The notes: generated from the letters alone by a model not told the origin. 64,000 bases of DNA from Adlercreutzia equolifaciens (GCF_029076695.1 NZ_JARFIK010000002.1:868001-932000), one strand, 5' to 3'. Counted from the stretch's first letter, positions 25,535 to 34,337 are shown. A program made the numbers and translations.

Positions 25535-26437
25535 CTAGTCCAGCACGCCCACCTCGCGCATGATGCCGGCAAGGCGACGGGACTGCTCGGGCGTGGCGTC
25601 CACCAAGGGCAGGCGCACGCCGCCCACGGGGAAACCGATAAGGTTGAGGGCTTCCTTTACCAGAATGGGATTGGAGGTTTCGAAGAGCCCCTTCATGAGC
25701 GGCATGAGGGCCTCGTTGGCCGTCTCCGCCTCGTCCCATTCCTCGCGGGCGCACAGGGTGACAATTTCCTTCATGCGCTCGGGAGCCACGTTGCCAATGG
25801 TGGAGATGACGCCCGCACCGCCCAGCTTCATGATGTCGAGGGTGGCGGAATCGTCGCCGGAGTACACGTCGAACTTGTCCGGGGCGTTGTCGATGATGAA
25901 CTTTACCTGGTCAAGATCGCCCGAGGCCTCCTTGATGGCCACGATGTTGTCGAAGTTGTGGGCCAGACGCAGGGTGGTTTCCGCATCCATGTTGATGGAG
26001 CAGCGGCCGGGGATATTGTAAAGGATAATGGGCAACTCCACGTTGGAGGCGATGGTCTTGAAGTGCTGGTACAGGCCCTCCTGCGGAGGCTTGTTGTAGT
26101 AGGGCACCACGCACATGAAGCCGTCGACGCCGAGCTTCTGGGCATCCTGGGCGAAGTACACCGTATCGGCGGTGCAGTTGTCGCCCACGTTGGCGATGAC
26201 GGGCACGCGCCCGTTGACCGCCTTCACCACGGCGCGGAACAGCTCCAGCTTCTGCGGATAGAACACCGTGGGGCTCTCGCCCGTGGTGCCGTTGATGATG
26301 AGGGCGTCCGAGCCGCCGCGCACGAGACGATCGGCCAGCTGCTGGGCGCGGTCAAGGTCCAGCTCCAGATCAGGATTGAACGGGGTGACCATGGCCGGAA
26401 TCATGCGGCCGAAGCGGGGATCGCGTTTGAACTGCAT
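25535..26437 (-). CDS. dapA: 4-hydroxy-tetrahydrodipicolinate synthase
   Basis: DapA condenses pyruvate with aspartate semialdehyde, the first committed step to diaminopimelate and lysine. The 300-residue TIM-barrel protein shows the GTTGE(S) motif near residues 48-53, LYNIPGR near 138-144 with the catalytic tyrosine, and the Schiff-base lysine in AIKEASGD near residue 166. The frame is open upstream of 26437, but GAGAGG lies 6 bases before this ATG and homologues start here. dapB is upstream on the same strand across a 381-base gap, so the two probably have separate promoters. Confidence 0.94.
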   Translation of the reverse strand: MQFKRDPRFGRMIPAMVTPFNPDLELDLDRAQQLADRLVRGGSDALIINGTTGESPTVFYPQKLELFRAVVKAVNGRVPVIANVGDNCTADTVYFAQDAQKLGVDGFMCVVPYYNKPPQEGLYQHFKTIASNVELPIILYNIPGRCSINMDAETTLRLAHNFDNIVAIKEASGDLDQVKFIIDNAPDKFDVYSGDDSATLDIMKLGGAGVISTIGNVAPERMKEIVTLCAREEWDEAETANEALMPLMKGLFETSNPILVKEALNLIGFPVGGVRLPLVDATPEQSRRLAGIMREVGVLD

Positions 26438-26483
26438 AGATGCCTCTCTCATCGCTTTGACGCAGCGCTGCTGCGCGGGATTG

Positions 26484-26536
26484 TACCTATCTAACTTAGG
26501 TATTATGCCACTGATGTTCGCAGGAGGAAACATCAG
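26484..26536. promoter_or_regulatory. Two inverted repeats upstream of dapA
   Basis: TACCTA-N7-TAGGTA (26484-26502) and CTGATGTT-N10-AACATCAG (26511-26536) are both perfect. They lie 47-99 bases upstream of the dapA start. CATAAT and TACAAT in the same stretch could be -10 elements, but no convincing -35 is seen. They may be operators or parts of a dapA leader. Confidence 0.4.
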
Positions 26537-26660
26537 CGGCGCGAGTACGTCAAACCCACAAGCTAACGGCACCGATCTGCAACTCTTCCGCCCCTTCCCT
26601 GTTCGGCTGCGGACGGCTTCTAGCGTCCTTTGCTGATCGATTTACGCCGTCCGTCCGCGA

Positions 26661-26807
26661 ACGGCTCCCGACTCCCCTCCGGGCACGCGCCGCTCCGCTG
26701 ACTCGCTTCGCTCGGGCGCTGCGCTCCCTCATGCTTTTACTTTGCGGCCTTCGGCCGCGTTTCAAGTTAGTGTTCAGACGGTGCCCTCCGGGGATATCGG
26801 GAGCCGT
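26661..26807. repeat. Structured intergenic repeat, copy A
   Basis: The ends ACGGCTCCCGA (26661-26671) and TCGGGAGCCGT (26797-26807) are perfect inverted repeats. Inside them GGGCAC and GTGCCC continue the stem. The 119-bp core (26677-26795) closely matches 30654-30771; shared blocks include CTCGCTTCGCTCG, GCGCTGCGCTCCCTCATGC, GCGGCCTTCGGCCGC and GTGTTCAGACGGTGCCCTCC. The outer arms differ from copy B but pair within the copy. Confidence 0.8.
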
Positions 26808-26818
26808 CCGCTACTCCC

Positions 26819-27586
26819 CTAGTCCATGAAGGTTTCAAGGCCGATGATGAGGCCTTCGCGCTCCCCTACGCTGCGGATGCCCAAGAGGACACCGGGCATG
26901 TAGGAGGTGCGGTCCCAGGAGTCGTGACGGATGGTGAGGGTTTGGCCCAGCGAGCCGAAGATGACTTCCTGGCTGGCCACAAAGCCCATGGAGCGCACAG
27001 AGTGCACGGGCACGCCGTCCACCAGGGCGCCGCGGGCACCATCGGCGCCCTCGATTTCGGTCTCGCGGCCAGGGGCCTCGGAGACGCGAGGGGCGCGGGC
27101 TTCGGCGATCATCTGGGCCGTGCGCACGGCGGTGCCAGACGGAGCGTCCTTCTTGTTGCAGTGGTGGTACTCGATGACCTCGGCCTCCGGGAAGTACGGG
27201 GCGGCCGCCTTCGCGAACTCCATCATGAGCACGGCGCCCGTGGTGAAGTTGGGGGCGTAGAACAGGCAGGCGCCGTTCGCGGCCGTGGCGGCCAGCTCCT
27301 CGAGGGTTTCGGTGGACAGGCCGGTGGTGCCCACGACGCAGTTCACGCCGCGCGGCAGCGCCACGGCCAGGTTGCCGGCTACCACAGAGGGCTGGGTGAA
27401 GTCCACCAGTACATCGGGCGTAACGGTGTCCAGGGCTTCCTCCACGGTGCCAAACACGGGGAAAGGGGCTTCCTTGGCATGGGGGTCGATGCCGCAGATC
27501 ACCTGCATGTCATCGGCGGCGGTGACGGCATCTACGACGGCCGAGCCCATGCGGCCGGCATAGCCAGCGACAGCTACGTTGATCAT
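26819..27586 (-). CDS. dapB: 4-hydroxy-tetrahydrodipicolinate reductase
   Basis: DapB reduces the DapA product with NAD(P)H on the way to diaminopimelate. The 255-residue protein has the Rossmann motif VAGYAGRMG at residues 5-13 and the family signature EYHHCNKKDAPSGTA near residues 139-153, which carries the proton donor histidine and substrate-binding lysine. The length is typical. It follows pnp after 68 bases with a hairpin between, and lies upstream of dapA. Confidence 0.95.
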   Translation of the reverse strand: MINVAVAGYAGRMGSAVVDAVTAADDMQVICGIDPHAKEAPFPVFGTVEEALDTVTPDVLVDFTQPSVVAGNLAVALPRGVNCVVGTTGLSTETLEELAATAANGACLFYAPNFTTGAVLMMEFAKAAAPYFPEAEVIEYHHCNKKDAPSGTAVRTAQMIAEARAPRVSEAPGRETEIEGADGARGALVDGVPVHSVRSMGFVASQEVIFGSLGQTLTIRHDSWDRTSYMPGVLLGIRSVGEREGLIIGLETFMD

Positions 27587-27608
27587 GGGATTCTCCTCTC
27601 GAAGAAGT

Positions 27609-27632
27609 GAGGGCGGCTTTGCGGCCGCCCTC
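27609..27632 (-). terminator. Hairpin between pnp and dapB
   Basis: GAGGGCGGC (27609-27617) and GCCGCCCTC (27624-27632) form a perfect 9-bp stem with a 6-base loop. On the minus strand ACTTCTTCG follows, so the T-tract is poor. It may end or protect the pnp message. Confidence 0.55.
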
Positions 27633-27654
27633 GAAATTCCAGCTGTGAAGAAAA

Positions 27655-29889
27655 CTAGTTGCCGTTGCTCTCGTGGCGACGACGGGGGGTGCGGCCGGAG
27701 CGGCCGGGACGGTTGTCCTCGCCGCCCTCGCGACGCTCGCGGGGCTTGCGCTCGCTGCGCTCACCGCGGTCCTCGCGACGGGCGGGAGCGGAACCGGCCG
27801 GCGCATCGGGCTTGTCGAGACGATCCAGCGAGATCTTGCCGGTCTTCGGATCCACCTCGAGCACGACGACCTTGATGACGTCGCCCAGGTTGAGCACGTC
27901 CTCCACCTTGCCCACGCGACCGTTGGCCACGCGGGAGATGTGGAGCAGGCCGTCCTTGCCGGGAGTGAGCTTCACAAAGGCGCCGAAGTCCTTGATGCCA
28001 ACGACTTCGCCCTCGAATTCCTCGCCTACCTCGGGCTCCTTCACGATGCCGAGGATCATGTCCTTGGCAGCCTGCATGGCGGTGCTGGACACGGCGCCCA
28101 CGTGGATGGTGCCGTCCTCTTGGATGTCGATAGAAGCGCCGGTTTCCTCCTGGATGCCGCGAACCACCTTGCCGCCGGAGCCGATGACGTCGCGGATCTT
28201 GTCCACGGGGATCTTGATGGTCTCGATGCGAGGTGCGGTCTCCTTCATCTCGGCACGCGGTGCGTCGATGGTTTCCAGCATGGCGTCCAGAATGAACTTG
28301 CGACCCTCGTGGGCCTGCTTCAGGGCGCGGGCCAGAATGTCGACAGACAGGCCCTTGGCCTTGTTGTCCATCTGCAGGGCGGTAATGCCGTTGGGGGTGC
28401 CGCACACCTTGAAGTCCATGTCGCCGAGGAAGTCCTCGATGCCCTGGATGTCAGAGAGGATGACCACGTCATCGCCCTCTTTGATGAGGCCCATGGCCAC
28501 ACCGGAAACCGGGGCGGAGATGGGCACGCCGGCGTCCATGAGGGCCAGGCAGCTGCCGCAGGTGGAAGCCATGGAGGACGAACCGTTGGACTCGAGCACC
28601 TCGGAAACCACGCGGATGGCGTAGGGGAAGGTGTCGGTGTCGGGCAGCACGGGCAGGATGGCGCGCTCGGCCAGAGCACCGTGGCCGATCTCGCGGCGCT
28701 TCGGGGCGCCCATGCGGCCGGTCTCGCCGGTGCAGTAGGGCGGGAAGTTGTACTGGTGCATGTAGCGCTTGCCCTCTTCGGGCCAGATGGTGTCAAGGCG
28801 CTGCCACTCGTTCAGCATGCCCAAGGTGCACACGGAGAGCACCTGGGTCTGACCGCGCTGGAACAGGCCCGAGCCATGAACCCGGGGCAGGTAGCCCGGC
28901 ACGATGTAGAGCGGACGGATCTCCTCGGGGGTACGGCCATCGGCGCGCTCGCCCGTCTCGATGATCATCTGGCGCATGGCGCGCTTCTCAAGGGCCTTCA
29001 GAGCGGCCTTGATGTCGGAGCCCCAGGCGGCGCGCTCTTCCTCGGTGAACTGCGTCTCGATGATGCGGTTCTTCAGGTCCTCGACCTTTTCCATGCGGCT
29101 GGCCTTATCGGCGTCGCGCAGGGCGGCGGACATGTCGGCCAGGAAGGGGTCGACCTTCTCGGCGATGGAGGGGTCGGCGGCGTGGATGGTGTACTCCATG
29201 GGCGTGGGGTTCACCTGGGCGATGAAGGCAGCCTGCTTCTCGCAGAAGGCAGCGATGGCCTCCTGGCCGAAGGTCATGGCGGCCAGCATGTCCTCCTCGG
29301 TGATTTCGGCAGCGCCGGCCTCGACCATGGAGATGTAGTCGGCGGTGCCGGCAATGGTGAGCTCCAGGTCGGAGGCTTCCATCTCGTCCACCGTAGGGTT
29401 CACGATGAACTCGCCGGTCTCGATGTTGCGGCCGATGCGCACGCAGGCGGCCGGGCCGTCAAAGGGAGCGCCGCCCACCAGCAGGGCCGCCGAAGCGCCG
29501 GCCACGCAGATGGTATCGGGCAGGTTCTCGCCGTCGTTCACCAGCGGCGTGCACACGATGTGCACTTCGTTCTTGTAACCGTCGGGGAAGCCCGGGCGCA
29601 CGGGACGGTCCACCATGCGGGCCACCAGGGTGCCGTGGTCGGAGGCCTTGCCCTCGCGCTTCAGGTAACCGCCGGGAATGCGGCCCACGGCGTACATCTT
29701 CTCGATGTAGTCCACCGTGAGCGGGAAGAAGTCGTAGTCTTTCTCCTGATTGGAGACGACGGCCGTCACCAGCACGCTGGTGGCGCCGCAGGTAACGAGC
29801 ACCGCGCCCGTGGCCTGCTTGGCCAGCTCGCCCGTTTCCAGGCGGTACTGCTTGCCGTAGAGCTCGAATTCTTCAACGATTTTAGTCAT
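27655..29889 (-). CDS. pnp: Polyribonucleotide nucleotidyltransferase
   Basis: PNPase degrades RNA 3' to 5' by phosphorolysis. The 744-residue protein has two RNase PH domains (about residues 10-230 and 310-540), a KH domain near 565-620 ([17 protein letters not shown]) and an S1 domain near 635-705. An Arg/Gly-rich tail of about 40 residues follows. The rpsO-pnp order is the widely conserved one. The 5' region contains a GC-rich hairpin that closes rpsO. Confidence 0.96.
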   Translation of the reverse strand: MTKIVEEFELYGKQYRLETGELAKQATGAVLVTCGATSVLVTAVVSNQEKDYDFFPLTVDYIEKMYAVGRIPGGYLKREGKASDHGTLVARMVDRPVRPGFPDGYKNEVHIVCTPLVNDGENLPDTICVAGASAALLVGGAPFDGPAACVRIGRNIETGEFIVNPTVDEMEASDLELTIAGTADYISMVEAGAAEITEEDMLAAMTFGQEAIAAFCEKQAAFIAQVNPTPMEYTIHAADPSIAEKVDPFLADMSAALRDADKASRMEKVEDLKNRIIETQFTEEERAAWGSDIKAALKALEKRAMRQMIIETGERADGRTPEEIRPLYIVPGYLPRVHGSGLFQRGQTQVLSVCTLGMLNEWQRLDTIWPEEGKRYMHQYNFPPYCTGETGRMGAPKRREIGHGALAERAILPVLPDTDTFPYAIRVVSEVLESNGSSSMASTCGSCLALMDAGVPISAPVSGVAMGLIKEGDDVVILSDIQGIEDFLGDMDFKVCGTPNGITALQMDNKAKGLSVDILARALKQAHEGRKFILDAMLETIDAPRAEMKETAPRIETIKIPVDKIRDVIGSGGKVVRGIQEETGASIDIQEDGTIHVGAVSSTAMQAAKDMILGIVKEPEVGEEFEGEVVGIKDFGAFVKLTPGKDGLLHISRVANGRVGKVEDVLNLGDVIKVVVLEVDPKTGKISLDRLDKPDAPAGSAPARREDRGERSERKPRERREGGEDNRPGRSGRTPRRRHESNGN

Positions 29890-30020
29890 AGTGCAAAAAC
29901 TTTCTCTTCACCTTCCTGGCCTCATTGCCCGGAAGCTTCTTCAGTGACGGGCTACTTACCTTTCCCCCGCCCCTGCGAGCGCAGAACGCCCTTGCGCCTG
30001 CGACCGCCCTATCAGAAAAC

Positions 30021-30036
30021 GAGGCCCCGAAGGGCC
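30021..30036 (-). terminator. Probable terminator or processing hairpin after rpsO
   Basis: GGCCC (30023-30027) and GGGCC (30032-30036) form a short stem, extended by weaker pairs, followed on the minus strand by TCGTTTTC. It lies in the 162-base gap between rpsO and pnp. Confidence 0.55.
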
Positions 30037-30051
30037 CCGTAGCTGAACGAA

Positions 30052-30339
30052 CTAGATGTTGTCGCGGATGCCGAGCTTCTTGATAAGCTCGCGGTACTCG
30101 TCGATGTTGCGGTTCTTGATGTACTTCAGCATACCGCGGCGCTTACCGATGAGCATCATGAGGCCGCGACGAGTGTGGTTGTCCTTCTTGTGCGTCTTCA
30201 GGTGCTCGGTGAGGTTGCGGATGCGCTCCGAGAGGATGGCCACCTGAACCTCGGCAGAGCCGGAGTCCTGGTCGTTCTTGCCGAACTCCTTGATGAGTTC
30301 CGCAGTGCGCTCCTTGGAGATGCTGTCCTTGTTCGCCAT
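30052..30339 (-). CDS. rpsO: Small ribosomal subunit protein uS15
   Basis: S15 binds the central domain of 16S rRNA. The 95-residue protein begins [20 protein letters not shown] and ends in the typical KLGIRDNI-like tail, with the conserved [19 protein letters not shown] near residues 49-67. The ATG at 30339 has AAGGTGG before it; the in-frame ATG three codons upstream is less well placed. A possible promoter -10 lies at 30485-30490. Confidence 0.96.
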   Translation of the reverse strand: MANKDSISKERTAELIKEFGKNDQDSGSAEVQVAILSERIRNLTEHLKTHKKDNHTRRGLMMLIGKRRGMLKYIKNRNIDEYRELIKKLGIRDNI

Positions 30340-30484
30340 GGTTTCCACCTTTCCTGCAGCGGGGCCGCTGCCTTTGATGCCGCGGCTTGATGCCGGCGGC
30401 GCTTACGTTGTTGCGTCCGTTCTGAGTAGGCAAGGAAGTGGTCCATGCGAACTAAAAGCGGACGGGCTGCAATGCAGCTTGCCT

Positions 30485-30490
30485 AGTATA
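30485..30490 (-). promoter_or_regulatory. Candidate -10 of rpsO
   Basis: TATACT on the minus strand, about 145 bases upstream of rpsO, next to the palindrome GCTGCA-A-TGCAGC (30466-30478), which would lie at the transcript start. No good -35 is visible. Confidence 0.4.
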
Positions 30491-30632
30491 GGTCACCTTG
30501 TGCCCGGTGTTGTTGACGAATTGGTGAACGCCACGGTTTCTTCAAGGGCTGCCACGCTTGCACTGCTCCCGCTTGCTCGGCCTTCGGCGTTGCTCGCGGT
30601 TGCTGGGGTATTCCGGGTTGCTCCACTGGTCC

Positions 30633-30786
30633 GCGGGCGGGGGCGCCATCCCGCTCCGGGCACGCGCCGCTCCGCTGCTCGCTTCGCTCGTGCGCTGCGC
30701 TCCCTCATGCATTTGCTGGGCGGCCTTCGGCCGCTTTATTTTTTGGTGTTCAGACGGTGCCCTCCGGGGATGCCGCCCCCGCCCGC
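30633..30786. repeat. Structured intergenic repeat, copy B
   Basis: The left arm starts GCGGGCGGGGGCG and the right arm ends CGCCCCCGCCCGC, so the ends pair over about 30 bases with few mismatches. The core (30654-30771) is nearly identical to copy A, but the outer arms are unrelated in sequence. The central GCGGCCTTCGGCCGC forms a local hairpin. Confidence 0.8.
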
Positions 30787-30821
30787 TGCTCTGTCTTACT
30801 TGCCCAGGGTCAACCTGCCTC

Positions 30822-30958
30822 AGGTTCCAGGATCAGGCGGTTTGGTTCCCTCTTCGCTACAGAAGAGAAAATTTGACCTGGGATTTTGCTCACAACGGAT
30901 ACCAAATTGGCCGATTTTGGCAGTCTGCGGGGAACCAAACTAGCCGTTCTTGGAACCT
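30822..30958. repeat. Inverted-repeat unit 1 (137 bp)
   Basis: AGGTTCCA (30822-30829) and TGGAACCT (30951-30958) are perfect inverted ends. Further in, GTTTGGTTCCC and GGGGAACCAAAC pair as well. The interior shares ATTTGACCTGG-like, TTTTGCT, CGGATACCAAA and TTTTGG blocks with unit 2. Confidence 0.75.
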
Positions 30959-31021
30959 GGCCGGCACTGCCCCCACCCGCTGCTCTTACTGGGTTGGGTT
31001 GGGATGCGGCTGTTGTGGCGA

Positions 31022-31158
31022 AAGTTCCAGAATTAGTGGCTTTGGTTCCCTTCTTTTGCGAACTGGGTATGGATGACCTGGTGCTTTGCAACCTTCGGGT
31101 ACCAAAGAGGGTTGTATTGGCTGCTCGAGGGGAACCGAACTGCCCAATCCTGGAACTT
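31022..31158. repeat. Inverted-repeat unit 2 (137 bp)
   Basis: AAGTTCCA (31022-31029) and TGGAACTT (31151-31158) are perfect inverted ends. The unit has the same length as unit 1 and starts exactly 200 bases after it. Relative to unit 1, a G-C pair in the end stem is replaced by A-T on both sides. Inner arms TTTGGTTCCC and GGGGAACCGAA also pair. Confidence 0.75.
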
Positions 31159-31221
31159 AGCATCTGCCTGCGAATGAACTTTACGTGGGCTGACTGAACT
31201 TCAGCTGGCCTACTTACTTCA

Positions 31222-31989
31222 CTAGAACAAGCCGCTGGTGAATAGGAACTCGAGGCTTTTGAGAGGGCTTCCTATGTGGGCTCGGATGAGCGCTTGTTCT
31301 AAATGGAGGACGGCGAAGGTGGCGCTGAGATCCTGGGGGCCTTCGGCGATGGCGTCGAAGGTGCTGGTGAGGAAGTATTGGGCCCAGCAGAGGGTGGCCG
31401 CATCCTCCCTGACGGTTTCGAAGGACGAGCGGCAGGTTTCGCAGACGACGCCTCCCTCGATGGCCGAGAACGGGACGGTCATGCCTTCGGAGAAGGCAAG
31501 CTCGGTGCCGCAGCCCACGCATACTTCGAGGCTGGGACGGAGGCCGGAGAAGGCGAGCATCTTCAGAAGTGCCGCCGCGGCCAGAGCGGCGCGATGAGGG
31601 CTGTCGGCTCCGTCCATGACGTCGAGGGCCTTCGTGCTGGCGGCGAACAGGCGCGGGTTTTCCAGATCGTGCTGGCTGACGCGGGCCAAAAGCTCTAGCA
31701 AGGGAGCAGCGGCCGACGAGGCCTCGATGTCTTGGCGAAGCGCGCTGTGGGGCGCCACGATGCGTGCTTCCTTGAGGATGTCGAGGTTGCGCCCGCAGGC
31801 GCACAGGGCGTCGATGACGCAGAATGGCTCAGTGCGGGCAGCGAAGGAGCTCTTGGGTTTGCGGGCTCCTTTTGCCACCACGCGCTTTTGGGAGCCGTCC
31901 TCGGCAAGCAGGGTGAGAATGAGGTCGCTCTCCCCGAGTTTCGTGCGCTTAAGCACCAGGGCGCGAACGGTGTAGGTAGGCTGGGCCAC
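31222..31989 (-). CDS. recO: DNA repair protein RecO
   Basis: RecO acts with RecR to load RecA on gapped DNA and anneals complementary strands. The 255-residue protein has an N-terminal OB fold (YTVRALVLKRTKLGESDLIL, residues 6-25) and a zinc site formed by CVGCG near residue 156 and CETC near 187. Coding starts with GTG, 8 bases after AGGAGG. It follows the PASTA protein by 12 bases, and era lies further upstream, the usual era-recO order. Confidence 0.92.
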   Translation of the reverse strand: MAQPTYTVRALVLKRTKLGESDLILTLLAEDGSQKRVVAKGARKPKSSFAARTEPFCVIDALCACGRNLDILKEARIVAPHSALRQDIEASSAAAPLLELLARVSQHDLENPRLFAASTKALDVMDGADSPHRAALAAAALLKMLAFSGLRPSLEVCVGCGTELAFSEGMTVPFSAIEGGVVCETCRSSFETVREDAATLCWAQYFLTSTFDAIAEGPQDLSATFAVLHLEQALIRAHIGSPLKSLEFLFTSGLF

Positions 31990-32001
31990 CCTGCGCGCCT
32001 C

Positions 32002-34179
32002 CTAGTAGCGGATGGCGGGGCTGGCGTAGGAGACCTCGTTGTTGTCGTCCCACACGATGCCGCCCTCGATGGTCTGCACCTTGTCGTCGTAGTACGTTTT
32101 CTCGCCCAGGCCGAAGGGCAGCGTGACTACCTCGTACTTCTTGGCGGTAACGGTGTAGTTCACTTCCCCGTCGCCGCGATAGCTAGTGCTCTTCACGTCC
32201 TGCACCTGGTAGGTAACTTTATCGATGGTGAGCGTGGCGCCGGGCAAAATGGAAGCGGTCAGCTCGCGCAGCTCGGTGCCGCGGGAATGGGCGATGTAGA
32301 GCGTGACGTCGGAGCCGGAATCGAGTTTGGTGCCCGCTTCGGGGTCGGTAAAAACGGCGGTGCCCTCCTCAATGTCCTCGGTGACGTACCAGTCCGTGGA
32401 AACGTTGTAGCCCTCGTCCTCCAGCAGCTTAATGGCCTCGTCCTGGCTCTTGCCCTCAACGTCGGGCACGGTGAAGGGAACGGCCACAGTGAGCGTGATG
32501 GGGGTGTCGGCTTTGGCCTCCTCCCCTGCCTTGGGGCTAACGGACAGCACGGTGCCCTCGTCCTTGTTGGACTTCTTCTCCTTGTACTCGATGGCCGTGA
32601 AGCCCTCGGCGGCCAGGGCATCCGCAGCTTCTTGCTGGCTCAAGCCCTTGACTTTGGGAACCAGGCGCGGGGTTGCCACGGTCAACACCACGGTGCTCCC
32701 CTCTTCGATACGGCTGCCGACAGCAGGATCGCAGCTGATGACAGTTCCTTCCGGTTCGTCGGAGGGAACGGTGGTGGCTTCGACGGCGAACACCCTCTGC
32801 TCGAGGTCTTCGATGGCGGCATCTTGGGCCATGCCGATGACGTCGGGCACAGTGCGACCGCCCCAGAGCTCGGCGTAGTAGGTACCTCCGGCCACGGCCA
32901 GGGCTATGACCAACACCACGGCGCAGATGCCAATGACCAGCGGCTTTTTCGATCGGCCGGTACGGCCGTGGGAAGGCTGGGTGGTGCTGCGGGTAACTTT
33001 GGGAGCTTGGGTGGCGGAAGCGGCCGAACGGCTCTTCGCAGGTGCCGGCTCGTCCACAGTATCTTCAGTAGGCGCGTCCTGGGTTTTTCCCAGCGAAAGG
33101 GCCCCTGATGCAGCAGGAGCCGCAACGGCGAGGCCGGCGCTTTCATCGGCGCTCGAAGCCGACGTATCCGCAGGAGCAAGCGCTTGGTGCTCTCCTGTGT
33201 GACGGCGAGGGGCGAGGGTGAGCGACGCCTCTTCCGCTTCCTGGCTCGTTATGCCTGGTTCGGCAAGGGCTGCTGCGCCGGCCGCTGCCATCAGAGCTGT
33301 GGGCTCTTCGGCGCCGCTCAAGGTGTCCTCGGCTGCCGGCGTTGCGCTCTCGGCGGGAAGCGCCTTGGCTCCAGGTTCGATAGCCGCCTCTTCGCTCGCC
33401 TCTTCAAACGCAAGTGAAGCAGCTCGTTCGCTCTGCGCCTCCTCGGCCGCGGCCAGGGCGGCAGCTTCGTCAGCAGCGCGGCGTTCTGCCGCGGCTGCTT
33501 CCTGGGCCGCACGGGCCTCTTCCTCGGCGGCCTTGCGGGCAGCACGCGCCTCATCCTCAGCGGCCTTGCGGGCAGCACGTTCCTCGGCTTCGGCCGCTTT
33601 GCGCGCCTGACGCTCTTCCTCTTCGGCAGCTTTGCGGGCCGCACGTTCCTCGGCGGCCGCGGCCTTCTGGGCCGCCTTAGCAGCCTTTTCCTGCTCTTTC
33701 GCCAAGCGGGCTTCTTCTTTTTGCTGCTGCTTGACGTACTTTTTCTCCAGGCGCTTCTGCTCGCGATCGCGCTTGCGCTGCTCCTTGGGGTCGAGCCCCA
33801 GCGTGTAGCTGCGGGCACGGGGAACATACTCCTCCTCGATGCGCGGCAGCTCGGCCGTGTCGCCGGCGGAATTGCGCGGCGCGGGCGGAATATAGCTGGA
33901 GTCGACCAGACGCTCGAAGCCGGAAAGGTCGGGGATGTCAACGGGATCGGGCAAGGGAGCGGATCCCTCTTCGGGCGTGACGCGCTTCACCTCGGGCCGC
34001 GGGATTTCAGGAACCTTCACAATGGGCGGCACGTCAGAGAGCACCTCGCCGCGACGCTTAGCGTCAGTGGACGGGGTTATGATTTCGGGAATGTCCATGC
34101 GTGCGGGAAACACCTCGCCGCAGTTCTCGCAGAACGGGGCATCGGGGCGATTCTCAAATGAGCAGTGGGGGCATTTCAT
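32002..34179 (-). CDS. Zinc-ribbon, coiled-coil, three-PASTA membrane protein
   Basis: The 725-residue protein starts with a double CxxC zinc ribbon (CPHC and CENC, residues 3-20). An acidic region and a long Ala/Glu/Arg/Lys-rich coiled coil (about 135-270) follow, then a Ser/Ala/Pro-rich linker, one membrane segment (about 411-435), and three extracytoplasmic PASTA repeats beginning near 440, 503 and 570. A C-terminal domain of about 85 residues is unassigned. PASTA repeats bind peptidoglycan or lipid II in kinases and penicillin-binding proteins, but no kinase or transpeptidase motif exists here. It may link the wall to a cytoplasmic partner. GAGGAG precedes the ATG. Confidence 0.82.
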   Translation of the reverse strand: MKCPHCSFENRPDAPFCENCGEVFPARMDIPEIITPSTDAKRRGEVLSDVPPIVKVPEIPRPEVKRVTPEEGSAPLPDPVDIPDLSGFERLVDSSYIPPAPRNSAGDTAELPRIEEEYVPRARSYTLGLDPKEQRKRDREQKRLEKKYVKQQQKEEARLAKEQEKAAKAAQKAAAAEERAARKAAEEEERQARKAAEAEERAARKAAEDEARAARKAAEEEARAAQEAAAAERRAADEAAALAAAEEAQSERAASLAFEEASEEAAIEPGAKALPAESATPAAEDTLSGAEEPTALMAAAGAAALAEPGITSQEAEEASLTLAPRRHTGEHQALAPADTSASSADESAGLAVAAPAASGALSLGKTQDAPTEDTVDEPAPAKSRSAASATQAPKVTRSTTQPSHGRTGRSKKPLVIGICAVVLVIALAVAGGTYYAELWGGRTVPDVIGMAQDAAIEDLEQRVFAVEATTVPSDEPEGTVISCDPAVGSRIEEGSTVVLTVATPRLVPKVKGLSQQEAADALAAEGFTAIEYKEKKSNKDEGTVLSVSPKAGEEAKADTPITLTVAVPFTVPDVEGKSQDEAIKLLEDEGYNVSTDWYVTEDIEEGTAVFTDPEAGTKLDSGSDVTLYIAHSRGTELRELTASILPGATLTIDKVTYQVQDVKSTSYRGDGEVNYTVTAKKYEVVTLPFGLGEKTYYDDKVQTIEGGIVWDDNNEVSYASPAIRY

Positions 34180-34214
34180 CTACGTTCTCCTCATATATGG
34201 GCATGTCGAGGGGA

Positions 34215-34220
34215 ATTGTA
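34215..34220 (-). promoter_or_regulatory. Candidate -10 of the PASTA gene
   Basis: TACAAT on the minus strand, 36 bases upstream of the ATG, embedded in GGGGTACAATTCCCC, which is itself nearly palindromic. No clear -35 at standard spacing. Confidence 0.35.
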
Positions 34221-34303
34221 CCCCATAAGCTGCGTTGATTGGTCATTCATCGAAGCCGTATCGACAACAAAACAGGAACAATTGCTCGATGGCGCCATCG
34301 ACG

Positions 34304-34337
34304 AAAAAAGCCGTCCGCGCTCGTGCGGCGGACGGCT
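34304..34337 (-). terminator. Terminator after era
   Basis: AGCCGTCCGC (34309-34318) pairs with GCGGACGGCT (34328-34337), followed on the minus strand by six T residues. It closes the era transcript ahead of the PASTA gene. Confidence 0.9.

Larger units (their letters stand above)
26438..26818. other. Gap between dapA and dapB
   Basis: This 381-base stretch holds no convincing gene. It contains two inverted repeats near dapA (26484-26536) and a 147-bp hairpin element (26661-26807), both listed separately. Frames crossing it share peptide fragments with those crossing the second copy of the element, which reflects the repeat and not a protein. Confidence 0.7.
30340..31221. other. Gene-free gap with structured repeats between rpsO and recO
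   Basis: No frame here resembles a protein. The gap holds a candidate rpsO promoter, hairpin repeat copy B (30633-30786) and two 137-bp inverted-repeat units (30822-30958 and 31022-31158), listed separately. 30491-30632 and 30959-31021 contain nothing I recognise. Confidence 0.75.

Noticed and set aside
27673-30042. Plus-strand open frame of 789 codons antisense to pnp
   Set aside because: It is a codon-bias shadow of pnp, rich in Gly/His/Val without any motif.
30493-30943. Protein-coding potential of frames through repeat copy B, with peptides also present in copy A
   Set aside because: The shared peptides come from the repeated DNA; frames differ in length, lack ribosome binding sites, and the DNA conservation follows the hairpin and not codons.
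34286-34301. Perfect 16-bp palindrome TCGATGGCGCCATCGA beside the era terminator
   Set aside because: It is isolated, not near a promoter element I can identify, and may be chance; not enough to call an operator.
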